Source: Pseudoluteimonas sp044226035
Lineage (GTDB): Bacteria > Pseudomonadota > Gammaproteobacteria > Xanthomonadales > Xanthomonadaceae
Length of the DNA: 64,000 bases
Direction: 5' to 3'
Assembly: GCA_044226035.1 (NCBI GenBank)
Contig: JBGAHT010000002.1
Location: forward strand, 1 to 64,000
Within the stretch, counting starts at the first letter, position 1. Every line of letters starts with the position of its first letter. Shown here piece after piece: positions 41,995 through 52,535 of this stretch. The notes below the pieces were generated by a model, which did not search any database, was not told where the DNA came from, and worked only from the letters and a program-made list of their open reading frames with translations. The position numbers were made by a program, and so were the translations under genes.

Positions 41995-42248
41995 ATGTTC
42001 GTCGAAATCTGGCACAACCCCGCCTGCGGCACCTCGCGCAACACGCTGGCGTTGATCCGCCACGTCGGTATCGAACCGACCATCGTCGAATACCTGCGCG
42101 AGCCGCCGGACAAGCAGCGATTGCGGGAAGCCATCGCCGCCGCCGGCATTTCGGTGCGCGACGCGATCCGCGACAAGCAGCCGGAATACCGCGAACTCGG
42201 CCTAGACGATCCCTCGCTTTCGGACGACACCTTGCTCGACGCGATGGT
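41995..42248 (+). pseudogene. arsC: Arsenate reductase (glutaredoxin) gene, first copy, cut at an assembly join
   Basis: MFVEIWHNPACGTSRNTLAL and the rest match the complete copy at 42943 over about 84 residues. The differences are mainly silent substitutions plus Glu for Asp in the EYLREPP segment. The frame is lost at the ambiguous base 42249. It is probably an intact gene whose end is missing from the assembly and not a true pseudogene. The active-site Cys (C11) is present. Confidence 0.8.
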
Positions 42249-42249
42249 N
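42249..42249. other. Single ambiguous base (n): probable scaffold join or gap
   Basis: The only non-ACGT base in the window. Sequence to its left is inside arsC, and sequence to its right is inside the 3' part of a sulfurtransferase gene. The two do not form a continuous gene, so missing sequence of unknown length is likely. Confidence 0.9.
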
Positions 42250-42416
42250 ACGGATTGCCGCCGAACCTCGCCATCGCGATGTGCGGCAGCGGCGTGACCG
42301 CCTGCCATCACCTGCTGGCGATGGAACGCGCCGGCATGCCCGGCGCGCGGTTGTTCGCGCCGTCGTGGAGCGGCTGGATCAGCGATCCCGCACGTCCGGT
42401 CGCGACCGGCGAGTAG
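42250..42416 (+). pseudogene. 3' fragment of a second SseA-like sulfurtransferase gene
   Basis: Nearly identical to sseA bases 41405 onward: GGATTGCCGCCGAACCTC through the active-site CGSGVTACHH to the TAG at 42414-42416. It differs at the end (DPARPVATGE instead of DPERPVATGE, with silent changes) and has a single copy of the 28-residue block. The 5' part is absent, presumably lost in the join at 42249. Confidence 0.82.
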
Positions 42417-42473
42417 TGGTGCGATCGGATTCGGGATGGATTGGGTAGTCATGCGTCACCAATAAGGTCATCG

Positions 42474-42851
42474 ATGCTCGAGTTCATTTTCCAAATCTTG
42501 GGCGAGTTCCTGCTGCAAATCGTTATCGAGATTTTTGTGGAACTGGGGTTTCATTCCATCCGCGAGCCTTTTCGGCGTGAAGTAGATCCGCCCGTTGCAA
42601 TTGCCGGCTATGCAATTTTCGGCGCGGTGCTCGGTGGCTTGAGTCTCTTGGTCATTCCGCATCTCCTCGTTCCAGAACGATGGCGGATACTCAATTTGCT
42701 GCTTTCCCCGGTTATTGCCGGATTGGTGATGGTCGGAGTGGGTGCGTTGAGATCTCGCAAAGGACAACCCCTGCTTCGCATCGATCGGTTTGCATACGGA
42801 TACATTTTCGCGCTTGCTTTCGCGGTAGTGCGTTTTCAGTTCGCGATGTAA
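42474..42851 (+). CDS. Polytopic small membrane protein, AT-richer than neighbours, unknown function
   Basis: A 125-residue protein with about four hydrophobic segments (4-25, 42-62, 70-90, 106-123) and a Ser/Arg/Lys-rich cytoplasmic loop (RSRKGQPLLRID). No family recognised. AAGGT precedes the ATG at 42474; a TTG start 33 bases upstream is also possible. Composition is less GC-rich than the neighbours, suggesting acquisition. It lies between the sulfurtransferase fragment and the complete arsC. Confidence 0.7.
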   Translation: MLEFIFQILGEFLLQIVIEIFVELGFHSIREPFRREVDPPVAIAGYAIFGAVLGGLSLLVIPHLLVPERWRILNLLLSPVIAGLVMVGVGALRSRKGQPLLRIDRFAYGYIFALAFAVVRFQFAM

Positions 42852-42942
42852 CACCGGATATCCGCACAAGTTCGCTTATGCCGAAGCGAATTCGGACGTT
42901 TCGCGAAATCCTCCATTCACCAAACTGCGCGAGTCGACACCC

Positions 42943-43365
42943 ATGCAAGTCGAAATCTGGCACAACCCCGCCTGCGGAACGTCGCGCAACACGCTGGCGC
43001 TGATCCGCCACGTCGGCATCGAGCCGACCATCGTCGAATACCTGCGCGATCCGCCGGACAAGCAGCGATTGCGGGAAGCCATCGCCGCCGCCGGCATTTC
43101 GGTGCGCGACGCGATCCGCGACAAGCAGCCGGAATACCGCGAACTCGGCCTCGACGATCCCTCGCTTTCGGACGACACCTTGCTCGACGCGATGGTCGCC
43201 ACGCCGGTGCTGATCAACCGGCCGTTCGTGTTCTCGCCGATGGGCGCGCGCCTGTGCCGCCCGGATTCGTCGCGGGTGCTCGACATCCTGCCGCCCTGCG
43301 ACAAGCCGTTCGCCAAGGAAGACGGCGAAGTGGTGATCGACGCGAACGGGAAGCGCGTCGGCTGA
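42943..43365 (+). CDS. arsC: Arsenate reductase (glutaredoxin-dependent), complete copy
   Basis: A 140-residue ArsC of the thioredoxin-like fold that reduces arsenate to arsenite using glutathione/glutaredoxin. The catalytic Cys is C11 in NPACGTSRNT. Arg residues typical of the anion site lie in IRDKQPEYRE and in INRPFVFSPMGARLCRP. No arsR, arsB or acr3 is near, so a role in arsenic resistance is uncertain; YfgD/YffB-like relatives exist. Confidence 0.92.
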   Translation: MQVEIWHNPACGTSRNTLALIRHVGIEPTIVEYLRDPPDKQRLREAIAAAGISVRDAIRDKQPEYRELGLDDPSLSDDTLLDAMVATPVLINRPFVFSPMGARLCRPDSSRVLDILPPCDKPFAKEDGEVVIDANGKRVG

Positions 43366-43374
43366 CGATGAACC

Positions 43375-43460
43375 TGTAGAGCCGAGCTTGCTCGGCTCCG
43401 GCCTTGATTGAGCCGAGATGTTCGGCTCATCGAAAAGCAGCCGAGCTTGCTCGGCTCTAC
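43375..43460. repeat. SMAG/GTAG-like repeat with three AGCCGAG palindromes (family D)
   Basis: TGTAGAGCCGAGCTTGCTCG opens the element. A central TGAGCCGAGATGTTCGGCTCA hairpin follows, and GCCGAGCTTGCTCGGCTCTAC closes it. The GTAG-start, two-hairpin form recalls the REP elements (SMAG) of Stenotrophomonas. It lies between arsC and the convergent crotonase-fold gene. Confidence 0.82.
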
Positions 43461-43466
43461 AAAAGT

Positions 43467-44243
43467 CTATTTCCCGATGCGCGCCAGCATCGCGCGCAGC
43501 CCCGCCTGCGTGTCCGGTTCCAGCCACGCATCGAGGAAATGCTCGAGCTGGATGCGCTCGGGCTGCAGCGCGGCAACGAGGTCCGCGCGCGCGATCGCGC
43601 GGGTGCGCAGCATCGGTTGGCGCGGCAGCGCGAGCAGCGCATCCAGCCACGCCAGCGCGCGGGTGCCGACGGCATCGACCGCGGCGAGTTCGTCGACCAG
43701 GCCGATGTCGAACGCGCGCGCGGAATCCACCATTTCGCCGGCGATGAGCATCCGTTCGGCGCGATAGGCGCCGACCACGCGCCGCAACAGGTGCTGGATG
43801 CCTTCGGGCGCGACCAGGCCGACCTGGGTTTCGTTCAGGCCGATGCGGAACGGTCGACCAGCATCTTCAGAGCGTGCCATCACCCGGTAATCGCAGCACA
43901 GCGCGAGCACGCAACCGCCCGCGGGCGCATGCCCGGCGATGGCCGCGACCACCGGCACCGGGCTTTCGCCGATCGCGCGCACCGCGTCGAAGAAACGCGC
44001 CCAGGCGTCGCGCACCGCGGCGCGGTCGTCGCCCAGGCCGAGCAGGTGAGGCACGTCGAGCCCGGCGGAAAACACCTTGGGCCCGCCCGACAGCACCAGC
44101 CCGGCGGCGCCGCCGGCGACGCTGTCGCGGATCGCGTCGGCGAGTTGCGCGCACAGCGCGGGGTCGAGCGCGTTGACCGGTGCGCGCGCCAGCGCGAGTT
44201 CGACGATGCCGCTGGCGTGTTCGCGGCGTTCGACCAGGCTCAT
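43467..44243 (-). CDS. Enoyl-CoA hydratase/isomerase family protein (enoyl-CoA isomerase-like)
   Basis: Crotonase-fold protein of 258 residues. VFSAGLDVPHLLGL provides the oxyanion-hole segment and AGHAPAGGCVLALCCDYRVMA the second. The first catalytic Glu of hydratases is replaced in GGCVLALCC, as in dodecenoyl-CoA isomerases, so isomerisation of unsaturated acyl-CoA is more likely than hydration. Its start overlaps the DUF4139 gene stop. Confidence 0.85.
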   Translation of the reverse strand: MSLVERREHASGIVELALARAPVNALDPALCAQLADAIRDSVAGGAAGLVLSGGPKVFSAGLDVPHLLGLGDDRAAVRDAWARFFDAVRAIGESPVPVVAAIAGHAPAGGCVLALCCDYRVMARSEDAGRPFRIGLNETQVGLVAPEGIQHLLRRVVGAYRAERMLIAGEMVDSARAFDIGLVDELAAVDAVGTRALAWLDALLALPRQPMLRTRAIARADLVAALQPERIQLEHFLDAWLEPDTQAGLRAMLARIGK

Positions 44244-45796
44244 GGATTCATTCCCGCGGGCCAGCGGTACTGCACGGTGTAGGTCAACGCGGCTTCGCCG
44301 CCGGCGGGGACCTTCACCGTGAACTCGGCGTGCTGCGCGTCGCGCTTGCGCGCCGGCACGCTGCTCGCGGTCACCTGCCAGTCGGTCCAGCGCGGCAGCG
44401 GTTCGACCACGACGATGTCCGCGTCGCGTTGCTTGGCGTTGCGCAGCGTGACCGTGAACGACTCGCTCATGCTGCGCCCGGCGCGATCGAGCCGGAACCC
44501 ATCGCGCCTGCGCTCGGCGGTGAGGTCGAACGCGGTGCCGGTCTCGAGGTGGATCGCCACGCCCTTGGGCGTGTGCGCCAGCATCGATTCGCCGAGGAAA
44601 TCGCCGCCGTCGAACACGCGCACGCGGCCGGCCGGCAGGGCGCGGCCGAGGCCGGAGGCATCGTCGTTCTTCAGTGAGATGGTGGTCTTCACCGGCTGCG
44701 GGCCGGAGGCGTCGTTGTAGCCGGCGTCGACCAGCGGCTGCGGCGGCTGCCACACGCCGATGTCCGGCGCGGTTTCGTAGTCGCGCGTGCAGGCCACGCT
44801 GGCGAGGCGCGCGAACAGCGGCACGCGTTCGGTGCTGCCGTTGGCGACGTCGAACGTGCCCGGCAATTCGTAGGCGTGGTATTCGCCGGAAGCGCGTTCC
44901 TCGGGCATGGGCGGCGCTGGCGCGGCTCGCGCGAAATTGTCAGCAGCAGCTGCGGCTTCATACATGACCTGGCCGCGTGCCTCGCGCTTGGGTTCGCCCG
45001 CGACCAGCGTCAGCTTCGCGTCGGCGAAACCCGCGCCGGAACGGTTGGCGATCAGCGCCGCGCCATCGAAGTCGAGCTTGCAGCCATCGCCCGGCGCCAG
45101 CGTCGCCAGGTATTCCGCGCGCCAGGCCATGCCGCCCATCGGATAGGCGAGTTCGAAACCGGCGTCGCCGGCCTTGTCCGCCTGCACCGTCCATTGCAGC
45201 GTCGCCTGCTGCGGCAGCAGGTCGGCGGCGTTGGCGATGCTGAAATCGTCGTATTCGCGGATCACCTTGATGCGCCCGTCGGGCAGGGCGAGGGTGATGC
45301 CGTCGCCGGCGGAAACGAGGATGCCCGATTCGGTCTGCTTGGCCCCGCCGGAAGTGAATTCGACCGACACCTTCCTGCCGAGCGCGGCGGCGATGGCGTC
45401 GCCGGCGCTCTTCGGCGGCGCGACGAAGCGCTGCGACCGCACCGCGAGGCCCGCGCCGACCGGCTTCAGCGTGGTCGCCTCGACATCCATCGCGCGCGGC
45501 ACGCCGGTGGCGCTGATGCGGTTGGCGCCGGCCTTGAGCGCGTAGCGCAGCGTGCGGTCGACCAGCACGAAGCCCGGGGCGTCGCCGTCGAAATCGCCGC
45601 TGGCGGCGAGTTGTTCGTAATCGCCGCTGTAGACGGTGAGGCGGGTGTTCGCCGGTTGCGGCGCATCCGCGGGCGCGGTCGGCGCGGAATCGCCGCCGGC
45701 CTGCGGCGAAGCGACTTCGGCCGCGGGCGGCGTCGAAGCGTGGGGGCAGCCCGCGAGCATGGCGGCGAGGGCGAGCAGCGACAGGCGCGGTTTCAT
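44240..45796 (-). CDS. DUF4139-domain lipoprotein
   Basis: A 518-residue exported protein with lipobox LAGC (C17). The C-terminal half carries the DUF4139 features AYPMGGMAWRAEYLATL, YHAYELPGTFDVANGSTERVPLFA, GRALPAGRVRVFDGGDFLGES and SFTVTLRNAKQRDADIVVVEPL. Beta-rich domains of unknown function are expected. An ATGA overlap couples it to the crotonase-family gene, although no functional link is obvious. Confidence 0.85.
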   Translation of the reverse strand: MKPRLSLLALAAMLAGCPHASTPPAAEVASPQAGGDSAPTAPADAPQPANTRLTVYSGDYEQLAASGDFDGDAPGFVLVDRTLRYALKAGANRISATGVPRAMDVEATTLKPVGAGLAVRSQRFVAPPKSAGDAIAAALGRKVSVEFTSGGAKQTESGILVSAGDGITLALPDGRIKVIREYDDFSIANAADLLPQQATLQWTVQADKAGDAGFELAYPMGGMAWRAEYLATLAPGDGCKLDFDGAALIANRSGAGFADAKLTLVAGEPKREARGQVMYEAAAAADNFARAAPAPPMPEERASGEYHAYELPGTFDVANGSTERVPLFARLASVACTRDYETAPDIGVWQPPQPLVDAGYNDASGPQPVKTTISLKNDDASGLGRALPAGRVRVFDGGDFLGESMLAHTPKGVAIHLETGTAFDLTAERRRDGFRLDRAGRSMSESFTVTLRNAKQRDADIVVVEPLPRWTDWQVTASSVPARKRDAQHAEFTVKVPAGGEAALTYTVQYRWPAGMNP

Positions 45797-45834
45797 CGGC
45801 GACTCCTGCAAGGCACGGGGGTTATCATAGGTGC

Positions 45835-46293
45835 ATGAACGCTTATCGTCTCGTCGCGGGGTTGGCGCTGTCGTTCGCGCTGCCCTCGCTCGCCGCCTGC
45901 GCCCGCGATGGCGGCGACGCGTCCTGCGCGCCACGGGTGCGCGACGGCTGGGTGCGGCTGGTGCCCGGTGGCATGCCGATGCACGCGGGGTTCGGCCGCA
46001 TCGAGAACGCGTGCGCGGCGCCGGCGACCATCGTGTCCGCGAGCAGCCCGAGCTACGGCAGCGTGATGCTGCACGAATCGCGCATCGTCGGCGGCGTGAA
46101 CCAGATGCGCATGCTGCAGGAACTGCGGCTCAAGCCCGACGACGCCGCGGTGCTCAAGCCCGGCGGGCTGCACCTGATGCTGATGGACCCGACCTCGCCG
46201 CTGAAGCCCGGCAGCCACGTCGCCATCGACTTCGCGCTCAAGGACGGGCGCCACGTGCTCGGCGATTTCGAGGTGCGGAACGCGCAGCCGTGA
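45835..46293 (+). CDS. PCuAC-type periplasmic copper chaperone
   Basis: A 152-residue exported protein with a signal or lipoprotein-like sequence (LAAC, C22). The copper-binding Met/His pattern of PCuAC is present: MLHESRIVGGVNQMRMLQ followed by HLMLMDPTSPLKPG. Such proteins deliver Cu(I) to CuA/cbb3 oxidases together with SCO proteins, both of which occur in this window. It is divergent from the DUF4139 gene. Confidence 0.92.
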   Translation: MNAYRLVAGLALSFALPSLAACARDGGDASCAPRVRDGWVRLVPGGMPMHAGFGRIENACAAPATIVSASSPSYGSVMLHESRIVGGVNQMRMLQELRLKPDDAAVLKPGGLHLMLMDPTSPLKPGSHVAIDFALKDGRHVLGDFEVRNAQP

Positions 46294-46296
46294 TTC

Positions 46297-46402
46297 CTCC
46301 CTCCCTATCGCCGAAGGCGAAGGGGAGGGCTGGAAAGGGGTGATCCCTCGCGTGAAAGCAACCCCATCCCACTTCCCCCTTCGCTACGCGAAAGGGGAGG
46401 AG
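46297..46402. repeat. REP-like bipartite palindrome, family A, copy 3
   Basis: A hairpin around ATCGCCGAAGGCGAA, the arm GGGAGGGCTGGAAAGGGGT, a spacer, its complement ACCCCATCCC, and a second hairpin around TTCGCTACGCGAA. It lies between the convergent PCuAC and thioesterase genes. Confidence 0.85.
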
Positions 46403-46406
46403 TCGA

Positions 46407-46822
46407 TCAGCTCTTCAGCAGCGTTTCCAGCGCCCGGCGCACGCCCGGCGGCAATTCCGTCGGCTTGCCGTCGCGGCGGTCCACCCACACCGCGACGACA
46501 TGGCCGTCGCAATGCAGGGTGCCGCTGGCGGCGACGATGCGGTGGTCGATGACCACGCTGCTGGTGCCGACGTGGGCGGTCGACAGCTCCACGAACACCT
46601 CCGCGGGATAGGCGATGGGGTAGCGGAAATTCAGCGTCGCCGACGCGACCACCGGCGCGGCCTCGTCGGTCACCCAGTCCTCGCCGAGGCTTTCGAAGCA
46701 TTCGACGCGCGCCTGCTCGAGGAAGGTCAGGTAGCGCGAATTGTTGACGTGGTTGAAGGCGTCGAGGTCGCTCCAGCGCAACGCGACCCGGGTGCGGAAC
46801 GTCTTGCGGGCGGCGTTGCCGT

Positions 46823-46826
<4 letters not shown>
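46407..46826 (-). CDS. Acyl-CoA thioesterase, hotdog fold (YbgC-like)
   Basis: A 139-residue 4-hydroxybenzoyl-CoA-thioesterase-type protein. RWSDLDAFNHVNNSRYLTFLEQARVE contains the catalytic Asp and the conserved HVNN. VVIDHRIVAASGTLHCDGHVVAVWVD is the second half. The substrate is an acyl-CoA of unknown chain length. It overlaps the uvrA stop in an ATGA junction. Confidence 0.88.
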
Positions 46827-49795
<2,969 letters not shown>

Positions 49796-49925
49796 CGGGG
49801 GAGGGCTTCCTGGCAGGGGCGGCCCGCGGCGGGCCAACAGGTGAGCGTAACGAGCCCCCGATTTGGGGGCAAATGCGCCCTGCGCCAAGCTAGGCCGGGG
49901 CGGTCGCGGGGACTGCGATTGGAAA

Positions 49926-50030
49926 GCCCCTCTCCCGTGGGCGGGAGAGGGGGTGGGGTGAGGGCGGTGAACCGGGCACCCTCATCCGGCCCTGCGGGCC
50001 ACCTTCTCCCGCCTGCGGGAGAAGGGAGGG
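49926..50030. repeat. REP-like bipartite palindrome, family B, copy 3
   Basis: CCCCTCTCCCGTGGGCGGGAGAGGGG, the arm GTGGGGTGAGGG, a short spacer, then CCCTCATCCGGCCCTGCGGGCC and the hairpin CCTTCTCCCGCCTGCGGGAGAAGG. It separates uvrA from the rplU promoter. Confidence 0.88.
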
Positions 50031-50036
50031 ACGGAG

Positions 50037-50066
50037 TTGCGCCTAACCTGCTGAATCCCCTACAAT
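50037..50066 (+). promoter_or_regulatory. Sigma-70-type promoter of rplU-rpmA
   Basis: TTGCGC, an 18-base spacer and TACAAT. The -10 matches five of six consensus positions. It lies 65 bases before rplU, directly after the family B repeat. Confidence 0.7.
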
Positions 50067-50130
50067 TCCGCTTCTGTCCGCCCTCGATGGCGGGTCAGGC
50101 CAGAATAACTACAGAACCGAGAGGCTCCAC

Positions 50131-50454
50131 ATGTACGCAGTACTGGTCACCGGCGGTAAGCAATACCGCGTGATGCAGGGCGAAACGCTCCGCGTCGAGA
50201 AGCTCGAGGCCGATGCCGGCAGCGAGATCAAGTTCGACAATGTCCTGATGCTCGGCGACGCCGACGGCATCAAGCTCGGCGACGCGCTCAAGGGCGCCAC
50301 CGTCAGCGCCAAGGTCGTCGGCCACGGCCGCGCCGACAAGGTGCGCATCGTCAAGTTCCGCCGCCGCAAGCACCATCGCAAGCAGATGGGCCACCGGCAG
50401 CACTACACCGAAATCGAGATCACCGGGATCGCTGGTTCCGGCGACAACAAGTAA
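50131..50454 (+). CDS. rplU: 50S ribosomal protein L21
   Basis: A 107-residue L21 protein: MYAVLVTGGKQYRVMQGETLRVEKL, FDNVLMLGDADGI, and the basic KVRIVKFRRRKHHRKQMGHRQHYTEIEITGI rRNA-binding region. It precedes rpmA by 12 bases in the conserved rplU-rpmA-obgE order. Confidence 0.98.
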   Translation: MYAVLVTGGKQYRVMQGETLRVEKLEADAGSEIKFDNVLMLGDADGIKLGDALKGATVSAKVVGHGRADKVRIVKFRRRKHHRKQMGHRQHYTEIEITGIAGSGDNK

Positions 50455-50466
50455 GGAGACGCAGCC

Positions 50467-50724
50467 ATGGCACACAAAAAGGGCGTAGGTTCCTCGCGCA
50501 ACGGCCGCGATTCCAACCCGAAATACCTCGGCGTGAAGATGTACGGCGGCCAGGCCATCGAGGCCGGCAACATCATCGTCCGCCAGCGCGGCACCCAGTT
50601 CCACCCGGGCATGGGCGTCGGCCTCGGCCGCGACCACACCCTGTTCGCGCTGGTCGACGGCACCGTCGAGTTCTCGACCAAGGGCGCGAAGAAGCGCCGC
50701 ACGGTCAGCGTCGTCGCCGGCTGA
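50467..50724 (+). CDS. rpmA: 50S ribosomal protein L27
   Basis: An 85-residue L27 protein: MAHKKGVGSSRNGRDSNPKYLGVKMYGGQAIEAGNIIVRQRGTQFHPG. The N-terminal tail reaches the peptidyl-transferase centre. An AAGGAGACGC ribosome-binding site precedes it. The gene ends before a strong terminator. Confidence 0.98.
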   Translation: MAHKKGVGSSRNGRDSNPKYLGVKMYGGQAIEAGNIIVRQRGTQFHPGMGVGLGRDHTLFALVDGTVEFSTKGAKKRRTVSVVAG

Positions 50725-50746
50725 TCGCCAGCGACCGATCGCGACG

Positions 50747-50773
50747 AGCCCCGCCTTGGCGGGGCTTTTCGTT
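50747..50773 (+). terminator. Rho-independent terminator of rplU-rpmA
   Basis: AGCCCCGCC-TT-GGCGGGGCT followed by TTTCGTTT, 23 bases after the rpmA stop. Confidence 0.92.
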
Positions 50774-50776
50774 TGA

Positions 50777-50880
50777 GGGCCGGGATTCGGGATTGGCAAC
50801 AGCCGCAACGCATTCGCCGATACACTTCCCGAGCCCGGGTTCCAGCTTTTTCCGAATCCCGATCCCCGAATCCCCGATCC
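50777..50880. repeat. GGGATTCGGGATT-type inverted repeat upstream of obgE (family E)
   Basis: GGGCCGGGATTCGGGATTGG on the left pairs imperfectly with CCGAATCCCGATCCCCGAATCC on the right across about 50 bases. The right arm contains a tandem CCGAATCCC/CGATCCC motif and abuts the obgE ATG, so the obgE ribosome-binding region lies in the repeat. Confidence 0.7.
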
Positions 50881-50881
50881 C

Positions 50882-51967
50882 ATGAAATTAGTCGACGAAG
50901 CCGAAATCACCGTCACCGCCGGCAACGGCGGCAACGGCTGCGTCGCGTTCCGCCGCGAGAAGTTCATCCCGCTCGGCGGCCCCAACGGCGGCGACGGCGG
51001 CGATGGCGGCGACGTCTGGCTGCAGGCCGACGAGAACCTCAACACCCTGGTCGATTTCCGCCACGAGACCCGCTTCAGGGCCGGGCGCGGCGAGGGCGGC
51101 ATGGGCAGCCAGATGTACGGCAAGGCCGGCGCGGACAAGGTCATCCTGGTGCCGGTCGGCACGGTGGTGCACAACGTCGATACCGACGAGGTCATCGGCG
51201 ACATGACCGAGAACGGCCAGCGCCTGTTGGTCGCGCGCGGCGGCAAGGGCGGCCTCGGCAACATGCACTTCAAGAGCTCGATCAACCGCACCCCGCGCCG
51301 GTCCACGCCGGGCACCGAGGGCGAGACCCGGACCCTGCGGCTGGAACTCAAGCTGCTCGCCGACGTGGGCCTGCTCGGGTTTCCCAACGCCGGCAAGTCC
51401 ACGCTGATCCGCGCGGTGTCGGCGGCGACGCCGAAGGTCGCGGACTACCCCTTCACCACGCTGTACCCGAACCTGGGCGTGGTCAGCGTCGAGCCGCACC
51501 GCAGCTTCGTGATCGCCGACATCCCGGGGCTGATCGAGGGCGCGGCCGACGGCGCCGGGCTCGGCGCGCTGTTCCTGCGCCACATCCAGCGCACGCGCCT
51601 GCTGCTGCACCTGGTCGAGATCGAACCGCTCGATGGCGGCGACGCCGCGGAACAGGTGCGGGCGATCGAACGCGAGCTGGCGAAGTTCGACGCCGGGCTG
51701 ATGGAGAAGCCGCGCTGGCTGCTGCTCAACAAGGCCGACCTGCTCACGCACGAGGATGCCCAGGCGCAGGCGGAAAAAGTCGTGTCCGAACTCGGCTGGA
51801 GCGCGCCATGGTTCATCGTCTCCGGGCTCGCCCACGAGGGCACGCGCGAGGTGATGGTGCGGGTGCAGTCCTTCCTCGACGAACTCGATCGCGACGAACG
51901 CGAAGCCGCGAATGCGCTTTCTCCCTCCCCTTCCCCGGAAGGGGAGGGTTGGGGAGGGGTTGAGTGA
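50882..51967 (+). CDS. obgE: GTPase Obg (CgtA)
   Basis: Essential 50S-assembly and stress-related GTPase (361 residues). The Gly-rich Obg fold is AGNGGNGCVAFRREKFIPLGGPNGGDGG, and the G domain has G1 GFPNAGKST, G3 DIPGLIEGA and G4 NKAD. The last 17 or so residues (LSPSPSPEGEGWGGVE) are encoded by a family A repeat that also supplies the stop, replacing the usual C-terminal tail. No Shine-Dalgarno is obvious in the repeat-derived leader. Confidence 0.96.
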   Translation: MKLVDEAEITVTAGNGGNGCVAFRREKFIPLGGPNGGDGGDGGDVWLQADENLNTLVDFRHETRFRAGRGEGGMGSQMYGKAGADKVILVPVGTVVHNVDTDEVIGDMTENGQRLLVARGGKGGLGNMHFKSSINRTPRRSTPGTEGETRTLRLELKLLADVGLLGFPNAGKSTLIRAVSAATPKVADYPFTTLYPNLGVVSVEPHRSFVIADIPGLIEGAADGAGLGALFLRHIQRTRLLLHLVEIEPLDGGDAAEQVRAIERELAKFDAGLMEKPRWLLLNKADLLTHEDAQAQAEKVVSELGWSAPWFIVSGLAHEGTREVMVRVQSFLDELDRDEREAANALSPSPSPEGEGWGGVE

Positions 51968-52042
51968 GTCATAGCGCCATGGCTCGGCACGTACGTGCCG
52001 AGCATCCCCTCCCAGCCTCCCCCTGCATGCAGGGGGAGGAGG
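51921..52042. repeat. REP-like bipartite palindrome, family A, copy 4
   Basis: CTCCCTCCCCTTCCCCGG, then AAGGGGAGGGTTGGGGAGGGG, a spacer containing the hairpin GCTCGGCACGTACGTGCCGAGC, CCCCTCCCAGCCTCCCCC, and a GCATGC-centred end hairpin. It overlaps the 3' end of obgE. Confidence 0.85.
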
Positions 52043-52046
52043 AAAA

Positions 52047-52073
52047 CAAAAGCCCCGCGCATGGCGGGGCTTT
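52047..52073. terminator. Bidirectional terminator between obgE and rpsT
   Basis: AGCCCCGC-GCATG-GCGGGGCT with A-rich sequence (ACAAAA) on its left and TTT on its right. It can end rpsT transcription on the minus strand and obgE transcription on the plus strand. Confidence 0.85.
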
Positions 52074-52095
52074 CGCGGTGACGCCGAAGCGGCGG

Positions 52096-52365
52096 TCAGG
52101 CGGCCTTGAGCGCCTTGATCCGCGCGGTCAGGCGGCTCTTGTGGCGCGCGGCCTTGTTCTTGTGGATCAGGCCGCGGGCGGCCATGCGGTCCAGCAGCGG
52201 CTGCGCGCTGGCGAAGGCGGTTTCGGCGCCGGCGGCGTCGTTGGCGTCGAGCGCCTTGACGACCTTCTTGACGGCGGTGCGCAGCATCGAGCGCTGGGCG
52301 ACGTTGCGGGCGTTGCGCACGACGGTCTGCTTGGCGCGCTTCTTGGCGGACTTGATGTTGGCCAC
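52096..52365 (-). CDS. rpsT: 30S ribosomal protein S20
   Basis: An 89-residue S20 protein starting with GTG: (M)ANIKSAKKRAKQTVVRNARN, ending SRLTARIKALKAA. The GTG at 52365 is chosen because conserved S20 sequence begins exactly there; upstream in-frame translation to 52485 is unrelated. All-helical, Lys/Ala-rich, normal length. Confidence 0.96.
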   Translation of the reverse strand: MANIKSAKKRAKQTVVRNARNVAQRSMLRTAVKKVVKALDANDAAGAETAFASAQPLLDRMAARGLIHKNKAARHKSRLTARIKALKAA

Positions 52366-52535
52366 GAGGGAAATCCTGGTCGGTCGGTCGCCGTGGAGGC
52401 GACGTTTGGGGCGGTGGAAACCCTGCGCTGGCGGGATGTCCCGCGCGAAGGGGGGTCGGAAAGACCGGAAATTATGGAGGATCAAGTGGTTAGGGTCAAC
52501 CAGGCCGGCCGTGGGCGGGCGCGGGCGGGGCAGGC

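Noticed and set aside
41463..43365. Insertion sequence or integron as cause of the duplicated sulfurtransferase/arsC region
   Set aside because: No transposase, integrase, terminal inverted repeats or attC-like sites were found; only the small AT-richer genes and a nearby REP-like element hint at mobility.
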